Shown: positions 45,681 through 60,034, counted from the stretch's first letter. The stretch is DNA of 64,000 bases from Diaporthe sp. PMI_573 (GCA_021399435.1 JAJTUP010000009.1:1593957-1657956); one strand, 5' to 3'. Numbers and translations: made by a program. Notes: a model not told the origin generated them from the sequence alone.

Positions 45681-46241
45681 CTAATTAGTGATTACTTGGT
45701 AATCCCTGATAGAAAGGAAGGAAGAGATAGATTACTATCACCATTACTATGGTTTTTAAGTCATTTTAAGTAACGATATCTATACTAAGACCATCACTAG
45801 GCTAGTATACTAACATTTAATATACTCCCTACTAACTAGCAATGATCAGCCCTTAGATAACCTAACTCCTCCTAGTAAAGGAAGGATTTAGGACCCATCA
45901 GTATACTCTATCATATAAGAAAACATTATCAAGATCATTACAAATACCTACCATAATGATTACATTAATAAAAGCCCTTGAAAGCATTCCTTACAAGGCT
46001 ACACTACCTATTTACACTACCAAGAACCTTACTAAGCAAATATATAAATTAATAAAAGCCCTTAAAAGTACCTATTTCAAGGCTAAAGAACCCTTTTACT
46101 AACTATTTAGCTAATTACCCTACCCCTTATAAACGTTACCATGGTATATATAGCAACCATAACTATAAGGGGGACTAGTTAAGAAAATCTAAACAGTCAC
46201 CACCCAAACACTATATAAACCATTCACTTAGTCTTACAAAC

Positions 46242-46762
46242 TCTAAAGGTTGGTGGATCGAATGGGAGTCAGGTAGCAGTAGGGTGCACTGAGGTCTTGT
46301 TGGGACGCTTGAGAATGGTTTGGACAACTTTGCATTGAATTTGAGTGGGCTTCTGTCAGCCCTCCTCACAGTCCCTCCGACATGACCTCAACCCTGGGCA
46401 CGCTGCGGTTGGCTCTGGTGCAGGAATGGAGGGGCCGGAAAATTCGGCCCTCAGACCCACCATCTTTGGCTTCAAACAGCCAGCCAACCCTAACCCTGAC
46501 AGTAACCAAACTAAATACAGATAAACTTCAGAAATCAGGCTATCTAACAAACTAGGTTACATGCTTTTTGGGTAAGAAATAAGGGGAATGCAGAGGTTCG
46601 AAGTTAGGGTCTTAAAACAGCCCAAAAAATCAGCTCACGGCCACCAAACTCATCTGCCAGCGCGCACGCCACTAGTAAAAAGTCTAGGGTAACTCCTTCC
46701 GTGAAGTCTAGGGTAACTCCCTACGTGCAGCGCCCACACCTAAATGAGCGTTTCCGTTTAAC
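46242..46762. mobile_element. Unclassified 521-bp non-RIPped insertion in element B
   Basis: Placed by comparison with the empty site in element A (TTGCAAAC/AGCACATCCC near 36,390). It is flanked by ACAAAC on both sides (46236-46241 and 46763-46768). It has normal GC and no RIP, in sharp contrast to its surroundings. It contains two tandem AGTCTAGGGTAACTCC units (about 46,680-46,723) and a short AACCCTAACCCT tract (about 46,486-46,497). No TIRs, LTR ends or poly-A were seen; the 64-residue minus ORF inside has no motif. Confidence 0.65.
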
Positions 46763-48401
46763 ACAAACAACACATCCCTTTAGAGCCCAGTACTACCTAT
46801 AAGGCAACTACCTTTAGAGCCTTACACTACCTATACAACAACCTATCAGAGCCCTACACTTGACCATTATAAATAATTACCTATAAATCAACTATTACTA
46901 AATAGTCTACTATACTTAACTATTGCTAAATAGTTATAGGTAAGTCTTTAGAGTACTTTTTACATCAAAGAGTATATCATAACGTACTTTTATATTGTTT
47001 TTCTATTACTTTTAATTAAAACTATTACCATTTATATCCTTCAAACCATTACTTACCCTTTCCCATCATTACTTACCTTCTCTCTCTCTCACCATCATCA
47101 CCTATACCTAAATCATTATAATTACCCTTCTCTATAATGATTTTATACCCTCTCTCGCACCTTCCCTTTAGTCTACTTTCTCATATATAAATAGCAAAGG
47201 TTGCTACTACATGTATTTTATTTACAGTCTCTATGCTTTATCCCTACTATCTATATATTTTATTTTCTCTCTTACTACTTTATTTTTACTATTTTTTCAA
47301 CATTAAGAATAAGAAAAGAGGAAAACTCTACATATAAGACTATATAGTAATACTTTTGTTTGCTAAAGACTACTACCTATAGGTAAATAGTATACTTATA
47401 CTAGTTAGAAGCCGTAGCTAGAAGAGTTCTAATACCCTCTATAATAACTATATTAATAGTTTTTTAATTATAATAGTAGAAGAAGACATGCTAGTCATCA
47501 CTACTAACTCTCCTACTAAGAGCCTAATAATAAATAAATACTAAGGAATAACTATTAAGGAAGAAATAAAGGTAGATAATATTACAAGCTAATACTACTT
47601 AGTTATAAAAGCTAACTAGAAAAAGGTTAATCTACTACTAATAGAGATACTAGTCAATACTAAGAAGGTTAACAAGAAATAGGCCTCTATATACATCTTT
47701 AAGGTAATAGAGAGGATATATCAAACATAATATATCAATAATAGCTTCCTACTTAATACCTAGTCCTACTTTAAAGAGTAGACTACCAAGATAGTTAGTA
47801 AGGCTACTATTAGCTAGAAGAAAAAACTCCAAAACCTTACTCATTAACAAGATATCTACCTTAGTCTATAAGGAAGATAAATCAAACTATAAATTAATAC
47901 CTTCTTAACCTATAAGGAATACCCTACCTAGCTAACCAAAGAGCTTCTAGTATATACTATTCATCCTTAGTCATACTTCTATAGTACCTCTATGAGAGCC
48001 AAAAAGACTAAGGCTTAGACTTATAATAGCCTAATTTAACTTCTAGATCCTATACTAGATCCCGTACTAGATACTATACTAGATTCTATAATAGAGATTA
48101 CTAATAATAATAAAATCATTATAAAGACTAAAGAAGAAAGTATTATCCCTTAACCACTATTATAACTACCAAGTTATATACCTTAGCTAGTAAGACCTAT
48201 ATCTTAACCAGGTTAGATAACTAGTACTACATTAGAGTCATAGTAGAATACTATATAAGCTTTATAATAAGTCTAATAACTACTAGCAAAGTTTTTATTA
48301 GGCTAGTAATAATTATAAGAAATATTATAGCTATAGGAATAGTAAGATACTACTTAGCTACTAGACTAGTAAGCTAATATTTAATAATATAAGTAGCCTA
48401 A

Positions 48402-48874
48402 TGTAATAATTAAGGTTTCCTGGGTCCTCTAAACCGTGGATCGGGGTTTATGTCTAAGATATGTAATAAGGTGGTTAATTAAGTAATGGGGTTTCTAATA
48501 ATAATTACAAGCTAATAAAAGCTATTTAGGGTAAATACTTAGATTAACTGCTAAAGAGCTGTCTATATTATCTAGCTATCTGGTAACGAGTGTGTTCTTA
48601 TATATCCATCTCTTTAGTAAGGCTTGCTGGGAGTGCTAATTGCTTCTGGTGATCTAGTATAGGGAAGTGTTGGAAGTGCTAGTTGCTCTTGTTGCTCCTT
48701 AGTGTTAGATTGCTGGGATTAATTATTACTCTAATTAATTTGTCTTATCTAATTAGTGATTATATAATTATTAGCTTGGTTCCTTGTATTGTTTGTTTAG
48801 CCGGTATGCTGGCCTAGTAGGGTTGTTCCTTTGTAAAACTAACTATTGGTCCTATTTTTGTTAGGGTTGTAATA
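48402..48874 (-). repeat. 3' LTR of element C (473 bp)
   Basis: Starts TGTAATAATTAAGG and ends GGTTGTAATA on the plus strand; downstream LTR relative to the minus-strand coding direction. Confidence 0.88.
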
Positions 48875-51800
48875 TTATTCCCCTTCTTTATACTTCTTTA
48901 TCCCTAAAGATTTAAGTAAGTTTCCTGTCTTGTTTCCTTTATATCTCTTGTATATCCTTTCTTTTAATTGTTATGTTCTCCCTGCTATGTTATTGTGTGT
49001 TGCCTAAGGTTGGGTTGAAAAGACTTATATAAAGAAGTTAGAGAAATAAGCTGTCCTTACTAACCTTATTAACTAGAAAGATATTGTATCTAAAACTATA
49101 CCTTGTTCTTGTTGTTTTAAAATAAATCGTGTATGTTGTGTTGCCCCTAAGTCTTTGTGTTATAGCAAGTATATTTATGCCGGGAAGTCTTGTAATGAAA
49201 ATAATGTAGCTGTTTCTTGTAGGTTTTCTTTCTCTTTTCTTAGTTTTTCTTCTTGCTGATTTATTATAGTAAAATGCTTGTTGTCTAAGTAGAAGTATTT
49301 AGAGAAAAAAGAGGTTAATACTAAGGAGGAGTTGTTTTTACTTTAAATAAAGTTGTAGACTGCTATAGGTTGCTTGGCCTACTTGTGTTGCTAAAAACGC
49401 TAAGCTAAAGAGTGGTCTTTTAAGTTATTTTATTGTAATATCTAGTTATTAGATAAGAAGGATGCTAAGTTAGAGTATTGTTATAAGGAAGAGGTTTGGG
49501 TTATTACTAATATATGCTCTTTTAGAGCTGTGGGGATTTCTAATTAGTATTTCTTAGGTCTGGATCTAGATGGTCTAGGGGTACCTGCTGATTTTCTGGT
49601 TAACCTTAAAAGTCTTATAGTATCTGTTGGTAATTTGTTAGGTTCTTAAAGAGTTTCTAAGTATTATCTTTATTATTATAGTTTTTCTATTTAACTAGGT
49701 ATTTGGTGTTGGTATTATATGTTTTAAAATTAAGAATCTTCTCTACTTCCTATTCTTTTTCGTTATTATTAAGTTTAATTTGTATTTTAAGCTATATATT
49801 AGCTAGTACTGGTTCTAAGAGTAATATATAGAAAACTGGATATATCTGTATTTTTGTTAGTAAAGAGAGTCTAAAGTTAGTATTTAAAAGTTTCTTCTTG
49901 ATTTTAAATGGTCTAATCTTTTTATAGTTTAGTTTATCGTTTAGTTGCTTAGTTTTAATATTTTTCCGGAATAGGTAGACTTTATCCTCCTCTTTTAAGG
50001 TTGGTCCCTTTAACCTTTTTTTATTAGTATAGGTTGTTATTTGTTTTTATATAAAGAGTAGTTCTTGCTGAAGCTCTTTCTAAAGATTCTAAATCTTGGT
50101 TACTCTTTCTGTGGCTAATTATACTTCTAGCCTGGAGATTGGTTCTTTGTAGGCTTCTGGTTTGTAGCTATAGTTTACATAAAAGGGTGAGACCTTTGTG
50201 GTGCCTGTGTCTATACTGTTGTAGGTAAACTATGCTATAGGTAATAACTGTACCTAATTATCCTGTTTGTAGTTAATGTAACTATAGAGGTACTGTTCTA
50301 GGATTTGGTTTAGTCTTTTGGTTTATCTATTTGTTTAAGGGTAGAAAGCTATGGATAGCTTTGACTTTATACTAAGTTATCTTATAAGTAACTACCAGAA
50401 ATTAGAGGTAAATACTGTTTCTCTATCTAACACTATTTCTTATAGTATGCTATAGTTGCTAATAATTGTTTGTAGGAAAGTATATACAAGATTGTCTACA
50501 TTACTTGCCTCTTTGTATGGTAAGAAGTAGGAATACTTTATAAATCTATTGATGATAACCAGGATGCTGTTGTACTGGGTACCTATTATTGGTTCCTTTA
50601 AGAGTAGTAGTTTAATAATAAAGTCTAGGCTGATGGATTGTTATAGTTTATTAGGTACTAATAAAGGTTGTAGTAAGCTATAAGGTTTATATCTTATAGA
50701 CTTACTTTTATAATATATATTATAGTCCTAGATAACTATTTAGACTTCCTTCTTTATCTCTAAAAAGTAGTAGTGTTGTCTAATTCTTTTAATTATTACC
50801 GTAATTCCTTAGTGTCTATGTACTGAGGCTCTGTAGATTTGTTTAATAAGTTTCTTTTATAGGTCTATAGGTATAAAAAGTTATTTTCCTTAATATAACA
50901 TTTTATTATCTTCTATTATTTATCCCTTAGCTTCTAGGGATATATTTTAATAAGCTGCCTTAAGCTTATTTTCCTAGCTGGGGTTAACCTTGGCTTAAAG
51001 TATTATTGCTAGTTATTAAGGCTCTTGTAACAAGTCTCTATTAAGAGTAACCTAGAAGATACTCTATGTTTCTAGTGGAACCTCCTATAGGTAGTCTAGC
51101 TGTCTACTAAGTATGTCTGCTTGTCTGTTCTTAGATCCCTTGTAATAGATAATCCTAAGGTTGAATTATAATAAAAACTCTGCCTATCTAATCTAGTACT
51201 TGTTAAGTTCTTTGGTTATTATAAAGTATGTAAGGTTCTTATAATTAGTATAGACCTATACTTAATGTTTGGCTCTGATAAGATAGTGTTACTATTTCTT
51301 AAATGCTTTAATTATTGCCATAAGTTCCTTATTATATATAGGGTAATTAAGCTCTGGTCCATTAAGCTTTTTTAAAAAAAATGTAATAGAGTATAGTTTG
51401 CCTTAGTCGTCCCGTTAACCTAGTTGCCCTCCTATTATAAAGTTTAAGGCGTTGGTCTTAACTTTATAAACCTTGTTGGGGTCTGCTTTAACTAGTATTA
51501 GTTCTTCTAGAATCTTTTAAATTATTATGTTAAAAGCATCTTATACCTCCTACATTTATCAAAATTCTTCGTCCTTCTTAGTAAGATCTATAAGAGGCTT
51601 TATAAGTCCTCCGTAGCCTTTAATAAATTACCTATAAAAGTTAACATATCCGAGAAATCCTTAAACTTCCTTAACATTTGTAGGTATAGGCTAGTACTTA
51701 ATGGCTTTGATTTTAGATACTTATATTACAATCTATCTAGGCTGAATAGTGTATTCAAAATAGTTAACTTCCTTAGTATAAAACTTGTTTTTCTCTAGTT

Positions 51801-53692
51801 TAACTAGAAGTTTTACATCCTAAAGCTTTTATAGTACCTTGTATATATATTCCTTGTATTCTTTAAGCGTTCTGGAGTAGATAAGGATGTCGTCAAGGTA
51901 TATAACTACAAAGATGTCTAAATATTCTCTAAGAACATAATTAATCATAGCTTGGAACAATGCTAGTACATTAGTTAATCTAAATAATATAACTAGGTAT
52001 TTAAAGTATCTATAGTATGTTTAAAATACTGTTTTCCATTCTTCGCCCTTTTTCATCCTAATAAGGTTGTAGGCTCCTTTAAGATCTAGGGCTGTAAACT
52101 ATTAAGCTCCTTATAATCTATCTCATAGTTCTTTAATTAAAGGTAGCAGGTAGTGGTTTTTAATAGTAATGTTGTTTAGTTGGTAATAATCTATATAAAG
52201 TTATAGCTTCCCGTTTTTCTTTAGTATAAAGAAAATTAAATATCCTATAGGTAAAGTAGATGGTTAAATGTAATCTTTTTCTAGGTTCTTGTTAAGGTAC
52301 TCCCTAAGTACCTTAAGTTATATCTCGTTAAGTCCGTAGATTTTGGTAAATTTAGATATCTTCCCTGGTTTTAGAGGTATTTTATAATCCTAGTTATTGT
52401 ATTTAGGTAGTCTAATATTAAGTATTGCTGAAAACAACTTAGTATACTTATAGTATTCCTGAGGTATAAACTCCTGAGGATTCTTTTCTGCTGCCTTGGC
52501 CTTCTGTAGGTAGGTAATAAATTGTTAGAGAATAGGTTTAACTCGTTTTACTAAGCTAATCCTTTAGGCTTTTAGTGCTTGTTATGAAGTTCCTGTAGGT
52601 AAGGTAACTATAACTATAGGTGTTGTTTTATACTATATATGCTAGATCTCTTGTATCTATTTTAACGTTTATTAGATCTCCTTGATATATTCTTATACTA
52701 CAAGTATAATTTATCGTTTCCTTGTATTGGTCTGTATCAAACTGCCCTCTTTATTGGGTTTGTATTATATTTGGCTTGATAGTAAGTCTTTCTTGTCGGT
52801 CTGTAGCGAACTACCTGGTTTATACTATTGTTATATTGGCTTGTTTAGGGGCTGTTCTGAAGCTTGCCTAGGAACTAAGTCCTTCTCTCCGTTTTAAGAG
52901 GTAGTTGCTAGGCTTATTTAAACATACGTTTAGATACTATCCTTAGGAACTAAGCTCTACTTATCCTTATAATGTATAATTGTTCCTTTTACTAAGCTGA
53001 TGGGGTTCGCCTAGTAAATCTGGCTAGTAGTCTAATCTATCTAAGAGTTGTTCTTTCTTAACTAAGATATTCTTAGAATTAACTAATAATCTATTGTCTT
53101 AGTAATGTTAAACAAGAGTTGCTTAATATAGTCCTAGATCCGGACCTAGAGGTAATCAGTCTCTATATTAATAATATTGTTTCTGTAAGTAACTTCCATG
53201 CTATTAACTGTATTAAGTCTGTAGGGTTCCCTTTTCTTATACTATGTAAGGTAGTATTTATTTATTATCTTTAGAGAGATAAAGTTCCCCTATACTTTAC
53301 TATTAATAAGTATATAGTACTGGTAGGCTCCAAGCTCTACCTTGATTTTTAAATATTAATAGTTGTTATTAATATTTATTATATATAAGTACCTTGTGGG
53401 TATTTCTCCTACTATCTAAGGTTTTATAAATAGCTTGTCTAGTTTTTTAGCTATCTATAGTCCTTTCCTAAAACTTTGTTAATACTTTTAATATTTCGTT
53501 GTATAATACTCTATAATTATTATAGGTCTTCTATAAGCTATTATATACTTTCGTCCTGCGTCATAGGCTTTATAAAGCTAAGGATTTATCCTTATTACTA
53601 TAGTTAGTACTATTCTTCAACCTTGTCGTCTATATATACTTGATATTCTTCATCCTTATAGGTACACCATCTAGTAGGGTTGCGTAGACATA

Positions 53693-53941
53693 CTAGGGGG
53701 GTACGTAGGTTGAGTTAAAATATTGTATAGCCCACGTTATTATACTGTTTCTTGAGTTCCCATCCTTTAAAGTTGTCTCTTTCGTAAGTTTGTCAGATAT
53801 CTTGCCCTTGGTACCTTTACGAGAACTAGTCGTGGCTTGCCTTCTCCTACATATAGATTCTATATCTATTGTAGATATATGAGGCCCAAGAGGTGCTGGA
53901 ATAGTGACCATAGCGAAGAAACGTTCTTCCTGTATCTCCAT
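53693..53941 (-). pseudogene. Surviving 82-residue open segment of element C
   Basis: One of the few uninterrupted frames in element C, lying between the Gag and RT regions (MEIQEERFFAMVTIPAPLG...). It is the residue of a larger polyprotein, not an independent gene. Confidence 0.5.
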
Positions 53942-55687
53942 CCTTCTTAGTCTCCTTCCTTAGTTCTCGCGTTACTTACTTAAAGGGTCGTCCTGTAATT
54001 AGTACTTCTGTAATGTTAGTCCTGGGGGCTAGTAGGGGTGCTCTTCCTAAGTATGCCCGCGGGTCCTCTTGCTGTGCTTAAGGTATGAGTAGATCTTGGG
54101 GAATTTTCCTTACTAGCTCCTTCCTAGGGTTGTGTAAAGGTTCCTTTTGTCCTCCCATGGCTAGAGTATATCATCATCCTGCGCCCTTAGGGAACCAGTT
54201 GGCTCCTTCTTTATTGCTTAGGTATATAGTATAGTTGTTGTTATAGTAGGCTGTCTAGCTGAGTAAGGAGTACTTCTTGGCTTCTTTAGCCTTATTTAGT
54301 TCTATATATACTAGCTGTAATAGTTGTTGTTAGATTGTTTCTCCTATTTTTAACTCGCCTTCTTGTTTATTATTAGTAGGTAAGTTTTGGGGAGTAATAC
54401 CAAACAGGATTCTTCTGTCTTCCATTGCTTGGTTTGGGTATACTAGGCATGGTTTATGCTATTCTGTCCTATACCGGCAGTATTGCTTAGTGATAGCTTG
54501 CTGTATCTTTAAGCGTGGTAGCCTGCTAGTATGGGTAATTATATTGGCCTGTTTAGAGCCTTTGGGTACAGGCTTTCAATCTCTGTTTTTTTTAGGGCTA
54601 TGGCATTCTTTTGTAAAGTGTCCTATCTTGTTGTAGTTATAGTATTTAATGTCCCTTTTATCTTTCCGTTATGCGGTATCAAGCTCTATAGGGCCTAATT
54701 GTTGCCCCCATTGGGTTAGATTATTACAGTTATATCTCTTTCTGGTATTAGGTTTGCTTCTCTAGTTATTTCGCTAAAACAGTCTGGAATTAATACCATG
54801 TTTCTCCTAACGTCTCTTATAGAGCCTATTATTAAGCTTAATGGCTAGTTTAACGTACTATAGGAAGTTGTTAAATCTGTCGTACCTAGCTAACTCGTCC
54901 TTCATATCTTCCTTTAGTCTCTAATAGAATATAAAGATCTTGGTATTATAGGTAGAATTAACTCGGGCGTAGATTTATTGAAATTCTACTATATAGGCTG
55001 AGGCTGGGCCTTTCTATTATAGTTTTAATAATTCCCTTTTAGCCTGTTGTTCTTTATTGAGGTCCTAAAATAGAGCTTAAAGGGTGTTCTCATAGTTCTC
55101 GTATCTACTAAACATCTCCTGAGTCTCCTGCTTGTATTTCTCGAATTCTTTGGTGTTAATAAAATTAGTAAGATATAGTTTAAACCAGGTAAGCACTCTT
55201 CCCTTAAAGAATAAAGCTGTGTGTATAATTTGTTTTCCATCTGCTTGGCTATCTATATAGTTAAAATGCTAGTAGGCCCTAACTTGGGTAAGATAAGGTT
55301 ATAACTAGCCTAGAGTCTTATTATAAGGGGTTGGGCTATTAAGCCTAATATTTTCCTTGGTCGGAATTAGGGTGTTAACAATGGTAGTAGCGGCCTAGAG
55401 GGTGGTAACTTCCTTCTTAAGGTTCTCTATTTCTTCATTTTATTTGGCCTGCCTGTTTATAAGGGTGTGGAGGTAATTAACCTCGCTAACCAACTCCTAG
55501 AGTTATTTATTGGTCATCCCGCTATTATTATTGGTATTATTGCTGGTGTTGCTATTAATGGCGTCGTTTAATTCCTGTAGAAGGTTTTACTGGAAGTTGT
55601 TGTTTCTAAATCTAGATATTATAAAGGTTATTACGTATAATATTGCTTAAAGTCCACGTCATAACGTATAAACAAGAGCAGTCAAAA

Positions 55688-56160
55688 TATAATAATCAAG
55701 GTTTCCTAGGTCCTCTAAACCATGGATTAAGGTTTATGTTTAAAATATGTAACAAGGTGGTTGATTAAGTAATGGGGTTTCTAATAATGATCATAAGCTA
55801 ATAAAAGCTATTTAGGGTAAATACTTAGATTAACTGCTAAAAAGCTATCCATACTATCTAGCTATCTGGTAACGAGTATATCCTTATATGTTTATCTCTT
55901 TAGTAAGGCTTGCTGGGAGTGCTGGTTGCTCCTGGCGATCTAGTATAGGGAAGTGTCGGGAGTGCTGGTTGCTCCTGTCGCTCCTTAGTGTTAGATCGCT
56001 GGGATTAATTGTTGCTCCAATTAATCTGTCTTATCTAATTAGCGATCACGTGACTATTAGCTTGGTTCCTTGTGCCATTCGTTTGGCTGGTATGCTGGCC
56101 TAGTAGGGTTGTTCCTTTGTAGAACCAACCGTTGGTCCTATTTCTGTCAGGGTCGTGATA
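55688..56160 (-). repeat. 5' LTR of element C (473 bp)
   Basis: Upstream LTR for minus-strand transcription; it keeps more CpA/CpG than its partner, especially over 55,888-56,160. Confidence 0.88.
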
Positions 56161-59100
56161 CCTAATTAGACATTTCCTAGTATATTATATCTTACTAGAA
56201 CCCTAAGACTATCCCTTATACCCCTAGATCTAGAAGATCTATACTATATACTCCCTTTAAGATATTAAGGGTATACTAATCTCAAGCCTAATAAGATTAT
56301 ATCCTTTTTTAAGGCCTAGAATTAAAGGCTAAAATAGACTAGAGATACCTATAACCTTCTTAATAATAAGGTCTATATCATATTCTCTATTACCTAGTCT
56401 TATAACATTACTCTACTATAATTTTATATAATTCTTCCCTTAATTCTCATTAACTATACTAAGCTATACTAGATTACCTATATTAGCCTAAGTATAGAAT
56501 TCTTAAAAGCCTATAAAAAACTTAAACAATACTTTAATACTAATACTAATTACTAGTAATACTATAATGATTAGATAATAATAATATTTAAGACCCTTTA
56601 CTAAGATAAAGATAATATTAATAAGAGCCCTTGTAATATTCTAGTACTACTTTTTAATAAATTATAGCTATACTAGTAAGTACTTAGCCCTAAGTACTAG
56701 GGTAACAAGATACTTTATATAATAGTACTTTGTACCTACTCTAGAGTACCTGAATTCAAACATATACTTTTTATACTATAAGTACTATATAAATATCTTT
56801 TTCAGGATTTATAATTATTACTTAAGCTAAGTATTAACTATATAATACCTTAATAATTTCTTTAAAAAGATAAAGTTAGTATAGATAACAAGACATACTA
56901 CCTTAATTATTAGTATATAAATAATTAGTAATAAAATCATGGATTAGGCTTTTAAGTATAATTTAACTATAATAGCTTCTATAGTAATAATTACTACTAT
57001 GGTAATAAACGCTATTATAATAATAGCTATTATTATAATAATAACTACTACTATAGCTATTATTAAAAACACTACTTTATATATAATAAAGAAGGATACT
57101 AGTCTTTAAACTATATCTTTAAAGAATATTAGAAGGTATATAAGTAATATCTCTTAATCTATAAAATTAAAGGGTATTTAATATCTAATATTAAATTTAC
57201 TTCTTTTCTTACTAACTTTAAAGGACTTAACGTTACTTTAAAAGATACTTATAATAAGTATAAGGATAACCTAAATAATTATAAGGAAGCTTAATAGCTC
57301 TTTACTAATACTTCGTTTTTATACTTACTTAGCCCTAATAATACTAACAAGACTAATAATACTATTATCTTAGTAAGTTAATTTATACTAAAAGGAAGAT
57401 ATTCTTATAATAAATTTTAAGGTATTATGCCTAATACTAGTACTATATAATTCTTAACTATTAGTTATAAATAATACTTAGCCTTAAATTAAGAAAACCC
57501 CTCTATTATTATAAATACCAACCATACTAGTAAGGCTATTATTAAGTTTAGAAAGGGATTCTATCTTACCTTAATTAGTATAATAACTATAAAGATAATT
57601 ATAAGGCTTATTACCTTCTATATTATAAAGGCTCTAACTCTATTTCTAATATATATCTAAGATATAAATAAGCTAGGGGTCTATTTCTATAATACTACTA
57701 ATAAGTTAGTATTATTATAGAATTTAGGCCTAGATATAACTATTCTAGTAACCTAGAAGTAGGGTTATCCATAGTTCTTTCTAGAAAGCCATGAGGCAAG
57801 TATATTCTTTATAAAGAACAAACTTTAATAACTTTATTAATAATTTAGTTATCTAGTAGCTAACCATCTCTATTATCTACTTAAAGATACTAGTTATAAC
57901 CCTAACCTTACTATATTTAAGGTTATTAGTAAATTTTATTACTACTATTAGCTAAAGGGTACTACCTTAAGAAGGTTTAAGTTTAACCTTAAGGATAACT
58001 ATGACTTTAATTACGAGATTATTATTAATATTATATACCTTAATAGTAAGCTAGTACTACACGTTATAGACTCTAGAATATCTTTTCAAGCTAGAAAATT
58101 TCTAGTATTAATATCTATAAAAGATACCTAGGAAGCCCTTTAAATAGTCTAGATAAATACATACCTAGGCCCTCCTAACTATCTTACTCATAACACTAGT
58201 ACTAACTTTACTTTAGTTAAATTCTAGAACAAAATAAAGATTATAAGGATTATATATAAACAGGTCCTAATAAAAGCCTACTAGTCTATAGGTAAGATTA
58301 AATACTATTATAAACTACTTTAATAAGTATTTAAGATCCTCTATAGAATTAAGAGGAATCTTTTTAAAGGATACCATCCTTTAAATAGTAATAAAGGCTA
58401 TAAATAATACTACTAGCCTAGACAGGCTAGTACCTACTCTACTTATCTTCAGTACTTTTCTACAAATAAACATAGATTTACCACCTATACTATTAATACT
58501 CAAGTATACTAAGGCAATTACTAAGGTAATATAAGATCTCTAGAAGTACTATACTAAGAAGCAAATTATCAGAGCTCTTAGTACCCAGAACAGCCTAGAT
58601 ACCACTAGTATGCTAAATATACTACTATAGTCAGAAATACTTGTATAGTAAGAAAAGGATAGCTAGCAGGGTTTATATAAGCTAATGGTAGTTAACAGGT
58701 ATAATGTAACCCTTAACTTACCAAACAGACCTATAAAGTTTAGGTTAACCATTATCTAAGAATACTTCTAGAATAATAAGAACTTCTTACCTAAGTTCTT
58801 ATTAGGTAATAGACTAGATACTAGTTTATTACCTACTTTAGATAGTAGTAGGCCTAGAATAGGTTTATCATCTATTCTAGAGATCGGCTAGCCTAAAGCA
58901 GGTCTGTTACCTACTTTGGACTATGCTAGTACCCTAGCCCTACCATAAAGGAGAGGCTAACCTCCTAGATCTAAGAACAAGCTAAAGTTATCTATAACCT
59001 TCCTTACTTAAAAGGAAAAGGATAACTATAATCTATTATTAAAACTTTATTAAGATAATATAATCATGGCTACTAGTGAACTATTTAAAGCATTAGATAC

Positions 59101-59552
59101 TAAGGAGATTAATAATCTCGTTACTTAAGGTATCTTTTAATTTAAATAATTTAACTTAAAGGTTCATAACACCCTTTAGCTATTTAACTCTTAAATAATA
59201 TAAGAGATAAAGGGGAAGACTAAAGTCCCCTATAAGAAGTCTTACTTAATTATTCAAGGGTATAGTAACAAGGATAAGAGGAACATCCTTATATAGTTAC
59301 CTATAATTTAATAAGCTAGTTAATAACTTCTTATTACTATAGTACCTAGACTAATTAAGTCTATTAGTACTAGTATTAAACTATATGATATAATATAGGT
59401 ATATCCATAATTAAAGTTAGAGCTATTTTATAAGATTCTAGCCTAGCTCCCTTTTAAAATATAAGCCTGGTACCTAGCTAGTATAATTATAAGAGTAGTA
59501 AAGCCTCTCTATAAAATTACTAAAGCTAGAGTTTATTAGTAGACTACCTATT

Positions 59553-60034
59553 TGTTATAAACAGCCTCCTTCAGACCCCCAGACCCCTTCAGCCTCCTTC
59601 AGCCTCTTCAAAGCCCTTCCAGCCTCCCTCAGCCCCTATCCGCCTCCTTTAGAAAGAATAGGCTATCTATACAAGCCTCTAGATATAAGTGGAGAAACTA
59701 GCTAGCCTAGCTTGGCAGAATCTTCTTATCGGAGTTATTCCTTCCGCCCTTTCCCATTTCTCTTTCTAGCCCCTGTTTTTCTCGAGTCATTATTCTCTCC
59801 GTCGGAGGAATATACCTCTCCGAAGGTCCGAACCTTCTATGTATATATACCTAGCCTTTTCCTCTCAGATAGATAGTTAGTTCTCCAGTCAGATCAACTT
59901 TTTCCCTCCTACACCTAGCTTGCCTCCTCCTTCCTTGAATTTGTTCTCTGTGAGGTGTTGAAGAATATCTTGACTACAGCCTTACTATGTCCCTCTACCC
60001 TCAGCCCTCTACCCTTAATCTAGGTGTTTTAACA
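59553..60034. mobile_element. Solo LTR (482 bp) inside the RT region of element B
   Basis: Begins TGTTATAAAC and ends GTTTTAACA, so the ends form TGTTA/TAACA inverted repeats. It is flanked by perfect 5-bp duplications CTATT (59548-59552 and 60035-60039). The undisturbed site is visible in element A near 41,385. It is C/T-rich, little mutated, and contains a TATATATA-type box near 59,840. It belongs to neither LTR family above; the internal part was probably lost by LTR-LTR recombination. Confidence 0.88.

Larger units (their letters stand above)
48402..56160 (-). mobile_element. Element C: chromodomain Ty3/gypsy retrotransposon inserted antisense in element B
   Basis: 473-bp LTRs lie at 48402-48874 and 55688-56160, with target duplication CCTAA (48397-48401 and 56161-56165). 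The minus strand codes, right to left: Gag (about 54,800-55,600; GRVLTWFKLYL-like core), a CCHC zinc-knuckle remnant (about 54,590-54,650), protease region, reverse transcriptase with YLDDILIYS (about 51,880-51,906), RNase H (to about 51,200), integrase (about 50,000-50,900) and a C-terminal chromodomain (about 49,630-49,760; VEKILNF...KYLVK). RT before integrase is the gypsy order and the chromodomain marks it as a chromovirus-type element. RIP stops interrupt all frames, and several Cys and Trp codons are mutated. Confidence 0.9.

Noticed and set aside
46486..46497. Interstitial telomere
   Set aside because: Only two CCCTAA units inside a short insert; not enough to claim a telomere or a chromosome-fusion site.
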